This document shows, one piece after another, positions 1 to 5,158 of a stretch of DNA of 5,963 bases; the stretch's first letter is position 1; every line of letters starts with the position of its first letter. Below the pieces are notes generated by a model. It worked only from the letters and a program-made list of their open reading frames with translations. It was not told where the DNA came from and ran no database searches. Location of the stretch: assembly GCA_020441605.1 (NCBI GenBank), contig JAGRLX010000411.1, positions 1 through 5,963 of the forward strand. Direction: 5' to 3'. The position numbers were made by a program, and so were the translations under genes. The DNA comes from Alphaproteobacteria bacterium. Its GTDB lineage: Bacteria > Pseudomonadota > Alphaproteobacteria > Rhizobiales > Aestuariivirgaceae.

Positions 1-728
1 TCCTTGCGCATCCAGTCGACCGCAAATCCAAAGTCGAATTTCTTGGCGATCATGGTCTTGTGCCGGTTCTCCATCTGCCATGAGCCCGCGGCACCCTTGG
101 AGATGACATCAACTACAGCTTCCATGTCGAGGCCAGCCTTCATACCGAAGTGAACGGCCTCGGCCAGGCCCTGAACCAGTCCTGCAATTGCGATCTGGTT
201 GCACATCTTGGCCAGTTGGCCGGAGCCTGCGGGCCCCAGCAGTCTCCGCATGCGCGAGAAGTGGACGATCAGCGCTTCCACCTTGTCATAATCGGCCGCA
301 TCACCACCGCACATGACGGTCAGAACGCCGTTTTCCGCGCCAGCCTGGCCACCCGACACGGGAGCATCGACGAATCCCAGCCCCCTTGCCTTGGCATCGG
401 CATGTAGTTCGCGCGCAACATTGGCCGAAGCCGTAGTATGGTCGACGAAGACCGCGTCGGGCTTCATGGCTTGAAAGGCGCCGTCTGGGCCTACGGTTAC
501 CTGCCGCAGGTCGTCGTCGTTGCCCACGCAAGCGAAGACGACGTCAGCGCCCTCGGCGGCTTCCCGCGGCGTCGAGGCGGATGCGCCACCATGGCTTGCC
601 ACCCACTTGGCCGCCTTTTCAGCCGTTCTGTTATAGACTGTCACATCCAGTCCGCCGCGTGCAACCAGGTGACCTGCCATGGGAAAACCCATCACGCCCA
701 ATCCGATCCACGCCACTTTCATCGCCAT
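1..728 (-). CDS. NAD(P)-dependent beta-hydroxyacid dehydrogenase, HIBADH/tartronate semialdehyde reductase family (C-terminus beyond window)
   Basis: The reverse strand encodes 242 visible residues of a cytoplasmic oxidoreductase of about 290 residues that interconverts a beta-hydroxyacid and its semialdehyde. Seen: an N-terminal Rossmann dinucleotide loop GLGVMGFPMAG (residues 9-19); YNRT after the second strand (32-35), where the Arg suggests NADP(H) preference; the substrate-binding signature DAPVSGGQAGAENG (121-134); and the catalytic-lysine segment KMCNQ with Lys174. This segment reads NQ where classical 3-hydroxyisobutyrate dehydrogenases have NN, a variant also known in tartronate semialdehyde reductases. 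The helical C-terminal domain continues to FAVDWMRK at the edge. The start at 728 is preferred because GGAAAGGA (plus-strand 736-743) lies 7 nt upstream; an in-frame ATG at 722 gives a spacing of 13. The gene is divergent from bpt. The exact substrate (3-hydroxyisobutyrate, tartronate semialdehyde, succinic semialdehyde or other) cannot be decided here. Confidence 0.92.
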   Translation of the reverse strand, partial: MAMKVAWIGLGVMGFPMAGHLVARGGLDVTVYNRTAEKAAKWVASHGGASASTPREAAEGADVVFACVGNDDDLRQVTVGPDGAFQAMKPDAVFVDHTTASANVARELHADAKARGLGFVDAPVSGGQAGAENGVLTVMCGGDAADYDKVEALIVHFSRMRRLLGPAGSGQLAKMCNQIAIAGLVQGLAEAVHFGMKAGLDMEAVVDVISKGAAGSWQMENRHKTMIAKKFDFGFAVDWMRK

Positions 729-818
729 CGACCCATCCTTTCCAAACAATTCTCGAACAGCTTGGTTAGGGGATTGTGCGGTCAAATTCAATTTACCAAG
801 GTCCGCGCGACAATTTTC

Positions 819-846
819 TTGAATGCGACTCTCAAGGCGGCATTAT
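819..846 (+). promoter_or_regulatory. Candidate promoter of bpt
   Basis: TTGAAT (819-824) and CATTAT (841-846) each match 4 of 6 positions of the sigma-70 consensus, with a 16 nt spacer. Transcription would begin near 853, leaving a leader of about 27 nt before the GTG at 880. If this is real, the ATG at 823 would lie upstream of the transcript start, which supports the GTG start. The match is weak and is inferred from spacing only. I see no convincing promoter for the divergent minus-strand gene in the 151 bp gap (729-879). Confidence 0.25.
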
Positions 847-868
847 GCGGACCAGGACAACAGGGAAC

Positions 869-872
869 GGAG
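869..872 (+). promoter_or_regulatory. Ribosome binding site that decides the bpt start
   Basis: GGAG lies 7 nt before the GTG at 880. The alternative in-frame ATG at 823 has no purine-rich Shine-Dalgarno sequence in front of it, since the bases before it are mostly T and C. The site therefore favours the shorter protein. Confidence 0.6.
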
Positions 873-879
873 CGGATAC

Positions 880-1614
880 GTGAGCATCGAGCGGCGGAAT
901 TTTCCGCAGTTCTTCATTACCGCCCCTTCCCCCTGCCCGTATCTGGCGGGGCGGGTGGAGCGCAAGGTCTTCACGCATCTCGTCGGGCATGATGCGCGGT
1001 CGCTCAATACCCAGTTGTCGCAAGGCGGCTTTCGCCGCAGCCAGAACATCGCATACCGTCCGGCTTGCGAAGGTTGTGCGGCTTGCGTCTCCGTCCGGGT
1101 GCCGGTGAACACCTTTGTTCCCGGGCGCAGTTTCAGGCGCAATCTGCGGGCGAACGCGGGTCTTCAGGCCACGCTGGTCAAACCCAAGGCAACCAGCGAA
1201 CATTACAGTCTGTTCCGCGGCTATATCGATTCACGACATGGCGATGGCGGCATGGCCGACATGACCGTGCTCGACTTCGCGGCGATGGTGGACGACAATC
1301 ATGTCGACAGCCGCGTAGTTGAGTACCGGCGGACCGACCCGGATACCGGCGAGAACTGTCTGGTGGCGGCAGTTCTCATCGACCTCCTGGGCGATGGCAT
1401 ATCAATGATTTACAGTTTCTATGATCCCAGCCTCGAAAGACTCGGGCTTGGAACTTACATGATCCTGGACAACATGGCCCGAGTCCGCCGACTGGGGTTG
1501 CCCTATCTCTATTTGGGTTATTGGGTGAAAGACTCGGCGAAGATGCACTACAAGGCTCGTTTCCTTCCGCAAGAGCGGTTGACCGGCGACGGCTGGGTGC
1601 TTTTCAGGGGCTGA
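880..1614 (+). CDS. bpt: Aspartate/glutamate leucyltransferase (bacterial ATE-family N-end-rule transferase)
   Basis: Transfers leucine from Leu-tRNA to proteins with N-terminal Asp or Glu, marking them for ClpS/ClpAP degradation in the cytoplasm. With the GTG start the protein has 244 residues, close to the family's usual length of about 240-250. Seen: SPCPYL with Cys19 near the N-terminus; [31 protein letters not shown] with Cys63, Cys66 and Cys69; then the C-terminal GNAT-like transferase half with [27 protein letters not shown] and [11 protein letters not shown]. All are hallmarks of the ATE/Bpt family, and the N-terminal cysteines belong to the conserved N-domain. An ATG at 823 would add 19 residues (start [10 protein letters not shown]) with no resemblance to the family and no ribosome binding site. 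Transcribed alone; the next gene starts 146 bp downstream. Older annotations call this arginyltransferase (ate), but bacterial Bpt enzymes transfer leucine. Confidence 0.95.
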   Translation: MSIERRNFPQFFITAPSPCPYLAGRVERKVFTHLVGHDARSLNTQLSQGGFRRSQNIAYRPACEGCAACVSVRVPVNTFVPGRSFRRNLRANAGLQATLVKPKATSEHYSLFRGYIDSRHGDGGMADMTVLDFAAMVDDNHVDSRVVEYRRTDPDTGENCLVAAVLIDLLGDGISMIYSFYDPSLERLGLGTYMILDNMARVRRLGLPYLYLGYWVKDSAKMHYKARFLPQERLTGDGWVLFRG

Positions 1615-1619
1615 TTTTA

Positions 1620-1687
1620 CGTCAAGTTAACTCCGCATTGTGAACAATTCCGGTTCATGGTCTGAATGCGCCTCATGGAGCTTGACG
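1620..1687. repeat. Nested inverted repeat (three-tier stem-loop) after bpt
   Basis: Four complementary blocks nest in order. CGTCAAG (1620-1626) pairs with CTTGACG (1681-1687); CTC (1631-1633) with GAG (1678-1680); CGCATT (1634-1639) with AATGCG (1665-1670); and TGAAC (1641-1645) with GTTCA (1653-1657) around a 7 nt loop. This gives about 21 Watson-Crick pairs, interrupted by asymmetric bulges. It begins 5 bp after the bpt stop codon. No U-run follows the right arm, so it is not a textbook Rho-independent terminator. It could be a 3'-end-stabilising structure, a Rho-assisted terminator or a dispersed palindromic element. The pairing is read directly; the function is unknown. Confidence 0.55.
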
Positions 1688-1711
1688 CAACGAAAGTTCG
1701 CGATGTACCTA
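1682..1711 (+). promoter_or_regulatory. Candidate weak promoter of the EamA transporter gene
   Basis: TTGACG (1682-1687) is a 5 of 6 match to the -35 consensus and lies inside the right arm of the inverted repeat. The best-placed -10 is poor: TACCTA at 1706-1711 after 18 nt. Proposed only because the transporter must be transcribed from this 146 bp gap unless it is read through from bpt. Confidence 0.2.
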
Positions 1712-1760
1712 AGGTTTCAACGATGCGAGAGTCGTCATTGTAGCTAGTCGCCAAGGGGGA

Positions 1761-2693
1761 ATGATGAGTGTCGAAGACACTGATGGCAGCACGGTCCGCA
1801 AGGGGTTGGCGATCACCACAATCGGTGGCCTGCTCTTTACACTAGACCTGCCGCTCCTCAGGCTAGCGCTCACCGACAAGTGGACGATGATCTGTGCCCG
1901 GGGCGTGTTCCTGTTCTTATCGATTACCGCCGTTTGGTACCTCATCCGTACCGTGAAGGGCACACGTATTCCCTATATCGCAGGGGGGGCCGGAATTGCG
2001 GTTGCGATTACCAATACTCTGGCCAACATCACCTACATCGGTTCGATTGTGGAGACCAATGCGGCCAATGTCGTTTTCATTATCGCACTCATTCCAGTCA
2101 TCACCGCCGCACTTTCGCGTATCTTCATCGGCGAACGGGTGCACTCCCTAACCTGGGCCGCGACGGTCATTTCGTTCATCGGTGTTGCCATCATCGTGTG
2201 GGACGGCGTTCACGGCGGCAGTTGGTTCGGCGATATCCTTGCGTTGATTTCGGCAATCTGCACGGCCGCGGCCTTTACCATCATACGGGCGAGTGGCAAG
2301 AACGTCGCCACCAGCCTTGCCATCGGAAGTCTGGCCTCGGCGGCAATCGCCCTGATTTTCTTCGACGTGTCCGGCAGCCATCTGCTGAATGCGGCATCCT
2401 TTGGACTTCCTGCCTGGTTCTGGATCGCAGCCAATGGGTTGGTCGCCATTCCACTGGCCTCGACATTGATCGCGAATGGACCCCGGTTCTTGCCGTCGGC
2501 CGATGTCAGCATGTTCTTTCTCCTGGAAACGGTGCTCACGCCCATTTGGGTCTGGATGATCTTCGGTGAGGTACCGAGCCATACGGTGCTGATAGGTGGC
2601 GCGATCGTGATCACGACCCTGGTTGCTCACAGTTGGTGGCGGCTGAGCCTCACCCTGCGCGGCAGCGTCGCCGAAGAACAGCGCGCAACCTGA
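1761..2693 (+). CDS. EamA/DMT-superfamily inner-membrane transporter
   Basis: A 310-residue polytopic protein with two EamA repeats (about residues 15-147 and 157-292) and ten predicted membrane segments near 15-36, 42-62, 72-96, 101-122, 130-149, 158-176, 184-203, 218-240, 248-269 and 275-292. The length and the five-plus-five helix layout fit the drug/metabolite transporter superfamily. Seen: the end-of-helix-4 motif ALIPVITAALSRIFIGER in the first repeat and its counterpart LLETVLTPIWVWMIFGE in the second, both typical of EamA. Such carriers export or exchange amino acids, nucleosides, sugars or drugs, and the substrate cannot be read from the sequence. AAGGGGGA (1753-1760) lies only 4 nt before the ATG at 1761 but 7 nt before a second in-frame ATG at 1764, so the true start may be one codon later. 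No obvious partner gene is adjacent. Confidence 0.92.
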   Translation: MMSVEDTDGSTVRKGLAITTIGGLLFTLDLPLLRLALTDKWTMICARGVFLFLSITAVWYLIRTVKGTRIPYIAGGAGIAVAITNTLANITYIGSIVETNAANVVFIIALIPVITAALSRIFIGERVHSLTWAATVISFIGVAIIVWDGVHGGSWFGDILALISAICTAAAFTIIRASGKNVATSLAIGSLASAAIALIFFDVSGSHLLNAASFGLPAWFWIAANGLVAIPLASTLIANGPRFLPSADVSMFFLLETVLTPIWVWMIFGEVPSHTVLIGGAIVITTLVAHSWWRLSLTLRGSVAEEQRAT

Positions 2694-2715
2694 CTTGACC
2701 TATACATAAAATTGA

Positions 2716-2745
2716 TTGACGCTACGTCCACGTTAATTCAATAAT
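2716..2745 (+). promoter_or_regulatory. Sigma-70-like promoter upstream of the unknown gene at 2919
   Basis: TTGACG (2716-2721) and AATAAT (2740-2745) each match 5 of 6 consensus positions with an 18 nt spacer. This is the best promoter-like match in the window. Transcription would start near 2752, giving a leader of about 165 nt before the ATG at 2919, which is long for a simple gene. The AT-rich box stands out from GC-rich surroundings. The hexamers are seen; use in vivo is inferred. Confidence 0.5.
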
Positions 2746-2748
2746 AAC
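2733..2748 (+). promoter_or_regulatory. Near-match to a CtrA binding site over the -10 box
   Basis: TTAA (2733-2736), seven bases, then ATAAC (2744-2748) differs at one position from the alphaproteobacterial CtrA motif TTAA-N7-TTAAC. It overlaps the proposed -10 hexamer, where binding would be expected to block or shape transcription. AT-rich promoters can match this motif by chance, so the call is tentative. Confidence 0.25.
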
Positions 2749-2789
2749 CACGGTCGCGCTAGTTTAAGACCTCTAGAAGGGAAGACTGG

Positions 2790-2867
2790 GTGAGACTCTC
2801 AAGAGGCGTTTCGGGGAGAAGCGCTCCTGGGTGGGGCTTGGATGGGACGTCCGTGCAACCGATTTGA
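2790..2867 (+). CDS. Possible 25-codon leader ORF in the 5' region of the unknown gene
   Basis: A GTG at 2790 opens a 25-codon frame ending in TGA at 2865-2867. AAGGG (2777-2781) lies 8 nt before the GTG, a well-placed Shine-Dalgarno sequence. The frame is the same as that of the large downstream gene and lies wholly within its proposed leader, 51 bp before the downstream ATG. The peptide begins with RLSRGVSGRS and has no run of one amino acid that would mark a classical attenuator. It could be a regulatory leader peptide, the remnant of a longer N-terminus, or chance. Confidence 0.2.
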   Translation: MRLSRGVSGRSAPGWGLDGTSVQPI

Positions 2868-2918
2868 TCTCGGCGCTCGCGTTCCTTTCGTGCGTGTGAG
2901 TTGAGTGGGGCAACCAAC

Positions 2919-3689
2919 ATGTTTGCATTGGGTATAGGACTTCAGGGAGCACAGCCTCTCCAACCGGGATCAGGTCTCACGGATCCTCTGAAAACCGTAA
3001 CGGCCATCTCCGGCCTTATCGACGCTGGCCGAGAGGCAGGATTTGATTTCCTGCAATCAAGCGACTTCACCGAGTTGTCGCGGCAACGCAAGATGCTGCG
3101 CAACAGCGACGTTTCTCCGATGTTCGATCCGACGACCAACCGAAATCTCTCGGAGCGCGGTTTCTGGATGGCGGCGCGCGACAAGTCCGGCACTATCATC
3201 GGGCTTCAGGCTTTCCGTCTTGACGAGGCCGACCCCAATCTAGCGGAGTGGGTTCTCGGCTGGATGATGGGATTGTATGCCAAGCGCCGCGAAATGATAA
3301 TTCCACGAGGTCTTCAACCTCCAGACCACTCACTCTCGCATCTCGTGCGTGGCCGTGTCGTCTATCATGGCGAATTGTGGATCGACAAACACAGCAAGGG
3401 TTGCTTCAACGTCTTCCCGCGGATCGGCATGCTGCTGGCCTTGGTGAAGTGGCAACCAGAGGCCATCTGGGCCTTGACAGGCAGCGCCATGGCCACGCGC
3501 GGGCATATGGTGCGCATGGGTTACGGACACCTCGAGCAGAGTTTTCTGACCTGGGATTGGGAACCCGAAGGCGCGGACCGGTCAGAGTGGATCGGCATCG
3601 CCGAACGGCGCCACCTCGAATTCTCCGTGGCAGAAATTATGGCGGCGCCGGTTACAGAGGGGAAATATCCACCTTCGCCAGTTCCGTGA
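2919..3689 (+). CDS. Uncharacterised protein, possibly with a GNAT-like fold
   Basis: I do not recognise a named family. From the ATG the protein has 256 residues, is soluble and has no signal peptide or membrane segment. Landmarks: a variable N-terminus (1-40); RGFWMAARDKSGTIIGLQAF (80-99), which resembles a beta-hairpin of an acyltransferase-like domain; RGRVVYHGELWID (144-156); FPRIGMLLALVKWQPEAIWA (166-185); and GSAMATRGHMVRMGYGHLEQ (188-207), where the R-GY arrangement recalls GNAT proteins. No acetyl-CoA loop can be assigned with confidence, so any enzymatic role is inference. The ATG at 2919 is chosen because GTGGGG (2905-2910) lies 8 nt upstream; a TTG at 2901 would add six residues. 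The promoter at 2716-2745 probably drives it. Its last 38 bp overlap the opposing gene, and the tail after residue 243 looks non-essential. Confidence 0.75.
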   Translation: MFALGIGLQGAQPLQPGSGLTDPLKTVTAISGLIDAGREAGFDFLQSSDFTELSRQRKMLRNSDVSPMFDPTTNRNLSERGFWMAARDKSGTIIGLQAFRLDEADPNLAEWVLGWMMGLYAKRREMIIPRGLQPPDHSLSHLVRGRVVYHGELWIDKHSKGCFNVFPRIGMLLALVKWQPEAIWALTGSAMATRGHMVRMGYGHLEQSFLTWDWEPEGADRSEWIGIAERRHLEFSVAEIMAAPVTEGKYPPSPVP

Positions 3690-4479
3690 CGATGCGGACA
3701 CCCTTCTTGTTGCGCCCCATGCGCAACGGCAGCACGACCCGCTGATAGGGGACCCAGATCACATCGCCGGTCTGCGAGGTCATGGCTGCATAGATGTGGT
3801 CATAGTGGGGTTCGCCGGAGCGGCTCACTTCCGGATAAATCCGGCTCACCGCCTGATCATAGGAATGGCCGGTGAGGCAGGGATAGGATACCGGATTCAT
3901 CCCCCACAGCCTGGCGATCGTCGATTGGTTGCCAACGCGGGCGACACGGAACTTGTGCGATGAGGGATCGAAGATGCAGTCGATGGAATGCTCCTCATCA
4001 ACGTCGTTGGTGTTGAGGGCAGACTTCAGAATCTGCGGAACGTCCGGACGATTTTCATTGGCATCGTGGATGTAGACAGTACGCGAGAGGTGGATGTCGC
4101 TCTTGTAGATGAGCTGCGTCATCCGGTCGGATGTCTCGCTTGATGTCTCGTAGCGCTCGCTGAACCAGCCAGCCGAATAGTAATGCAGATGGAAGGGCCC
4201 GATGCTGCAGTGGATCCACTCCATAGCGAAATACAGTGATGCCCAATTTGATGAAAACATGGCCCATTTTACAATGGTACCGTTTTCATCCTGGGTAATC
4301 TTGACATAGCCCTGGCGGTGCAGGAGCTCGCGCTCGTCGGTGCCGGCAGGAACCGGCTGAAGACTACCTTTTGAGACCCAATGTACCAGCGATGCCATCT
4401 GCCAGTGTTTACCCAACCATACCAACTTGGTTCGATTGAAACCCACCTTGGCAAAAAAACACTTAAGGTCACCGGCCAT
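3652..4479 (-). CDS. Uncharacterised protein with a PAS-like C-terminal half
   Basis: A 275-residue soluble protein of unknown role. The C-terminal part (about 160-272) has a PAS-like layout: IDCIFDPSSHKFRVARVG, a helical ARLWGMNP segment, the loop SRIYPEVSRSGEPHYDHIYA, then paired strands around VIWVPYQRVVLPL and GVRIVTELAKVD. This resembles the ligand-sensing PAS domains of alphaproteobacteria that carry 'GEP-Y' and 'Y-R-LPL' motifs. The N-terminal half (10-150) is rich in Trp, His and Tyr and has no domain I recognise; no kinase, GGDEF, EAL or DNA-binding domain is visible. The ATG at 4479 is the earliest possible start, since an in-frame TAA lies at 4486-4488, but no Shine-Dalgarno sequence precedes it. 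A run of seven T on the coding strand (4453-4459) sits at codons 7-9. Base composition looks more AT-rich than the flanks. It converges with the previous gene. Confidence 0.72.
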   Translation of the reverse strand: MAGDLKCFFAKVGFNRTKLVWLGKHWQMASLVHWVSKGSLQPVPAGTDERELLHRQGYVKITQDENGTIVKWAMFSSNWASLYFAMEWIHCSIGPFHLHYYSAGWFSERYETSSETSDRMTQLIYKSDIHLSRTVYIHDANENRPDVPQILKSALNTNDVDEEHSIDCIFDPSSHKFRVARVGNQSTIARLWGMNPVSYPCLTGHSYDQAVSRIYPEVSRSGEPHYDHIYAAMTSQTGDVIWVPYQRVVLPLRMGRNKKGVRIVTELAKVDISPL

Positions 4480-4580
4480 CGAATTTTAAGCATAACGAAA
4501 ACCTAACACTGCAATCGGATGTTATTGTCATTGTCGGCATAGTTTGCCCGCCCCCCGTTCACCGCGTCGTCCGGCCGTAC

Positions 4581-4609
4581 TTGCGATGCCGATCCCTGCC
4601 TGTTAGGCT
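4581..4609 (+). promoter_or_regulatory. Candidate promoter of the BA14K-family gene
   Basis: TTGCGA (4581-4586, 4 of 6) and TAGGCT (4604-4609, 3 of 6) are separated by 17 nt and would start transcription near 4616, about 29 nt before the ATG. Weak boxes like these are common in alphaproteobacteria, so position supports the call more than sequence. The rest of the 165 bp gap between the divergent genes (4480-4644) shows nothing clear for the minus-strand gene. Confidence 0.2.
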
Positions 4610-4644
4610 CCGCGTCGCAGAAACCGCGGCAGAGGAGCTGTCTC

Positions 4645-5109
4645 ATGACCCAACGCAAACTCGGTTCACTGGCACTGGCCTTCTCATTGTCGGCCGGCGT
4701 GCTGTTGACGGGACTCACACCCGCGGCGGCCTTGCCGCGCTTTGCCAGTCCTACCCCGGGGTTGTCAGCCGACTTGATGCCCGGCGCAGAATTGGCCAAG
4801 CACAAGAAGAAAAAGAAGTGGAACTACAACAAGCACCGCCATGGTGAGCGCCGGCACCGGCGTGACCACCGCTTCCGTTTCTATTTCGACGGATACTATT
4901 ACCGCGATCCCTTCTGGCTGAATTACTCAGACTATGGCTACTACGATGATGATTACTATGACGATGGCTACGACGATGGCTATTACGATGGCGGTGGAAG
5001 CGCCCATGTCCAGTGGTGCCTGAACCGTTACCGGTCCTACAATCCGCGCACGGATAGTTACACCGGCTACGATGGCCTGAGACATCGGTGCTACAGCCCC
5101 TACCGATGA
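4645..5109 (+). CDS. Secreted BA14K-family protein with Tyr/Asp-rich region
   Basis: A 154-residue precursor. Residues 1-29 form a Sec signal peptide: RK, a hydrophobic core, then AAA before Leu30 as the likely cleavage site. The mature protein has a strongly basic stretch (about 52-77, with five consecutive Lys and many His/Arg), a Tyr/Asp/Gly stretch (97-118, repeated YYDD and YDDG units) and a C-terminal BA14K motif (120-153), HVQWCLNRYRSYNPRTDSYT followed by GYDGLRHRC and SPY. Cys125 and Cys149 probably form a disulfide in the periplasm. The family is named after a 14 kDa immunoreactive Brucella protein with lectin-like properties and is common in Hyphomicrobiales; its general function is unclear. 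AGAGGAG (4631-4637) lies 7 nt before the ATG, a strong ribosome binding site. The gene converges on parC, leaving 49 bp between them. Confidence 0.9.
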   Translation: MTQRKLGSLALAFSLSAGVLLTGLTPAAALPRFASPTPGLSADLMPGAELAKHKKKKKWNYNKHRHGERRHRRDHRFRFYFDGYYYRDPFWLNYSDYGYYDDDYYDDGYDDGYYDGGGSAHVQWCLNRYRSYNPRTDSYTGYDGLRHRCYSPYR

Positions 5110-5122
5110 TGATTCAAGATCT

Positions 5123-5153
5123 GGCTGCTCCGCCCACTTGCGGCGAAACAGCC
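5123..5153. terminator. Stem-loop between convergent BA14K and parC genes, possible shared terminator
   Basis: GGCTG (5123-5127) pairs with CAGCC (5149-5153), and inside it CGCC (5131-5134) pairs with GGCG (5142-5145). A symmetric 3-by-3 internal loop separates the stems and the apical loop has 7 nt. The hairpin fills most of the 49 bp gap between two converging stop codons, where a bidirectional terminator is expected. Neither strand carries a following U-run, so intrinsic termination would be weak. Confidence 0.4.
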
Positions 5154-5158
5154 GGCTC

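Noticed and set aside
150..992. Plus-strand open frames of 85 and 184 codons across 150-407 and 438-992
   Set aside because: They lie antisense to the well-supported dehydrogenase or out of frame with bpt. Their translations are rich in Cys, His and Arg and have no domain character, as expected for shadows.
1880..2630. Long alternative frames on both strands inside the transporter gene
   Set aside because: The frame at 1761-2693 encodes a clear ten-helix EamA protein. The others give Arg/His-rich translations without motifs.
2770..2827. Riboswitch in the leader of the unknown gene
   Set aside because: Only short competing pairings are seen, such as CCTCT (2770-2774) with AGAGG (2802-2806) and GGAG with CTCC near 2815-2827. 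No known aptamer core is recognisable.
2919..3689. LuxI-type autoinducer synthase for the unknown gene
   Set aside because: The vague acyltransferase look and the sensor-like neighbour suggested it, but the conserved LuxI residues (the N-terminal Arg/Phe/Trp set and the E-D-D pattern) are not seen.
3248..3745. 165-codon plus-strand frame at 3248-3745
   Set aside because: It overlaps the frame of the 2919-3689 gene, has an Arg/Thr-rich unstructured translation and lacks a ribosome binding site.
3652..4479. Sensor kinase or LuxR-type regulator for the PAS-like gene
   Set aside because: No histidine-kinase boxes, GGDEF/EAL motifs or helix-turn-helix segment are visible in the 275 residues.
4503..4805. 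100-codon minus-strand frame opposite the BA14K gene start
   Set aside because: It is antisense to the signal peptide and strong ribosome binding site of the BA14K gene and has no recognisable features.
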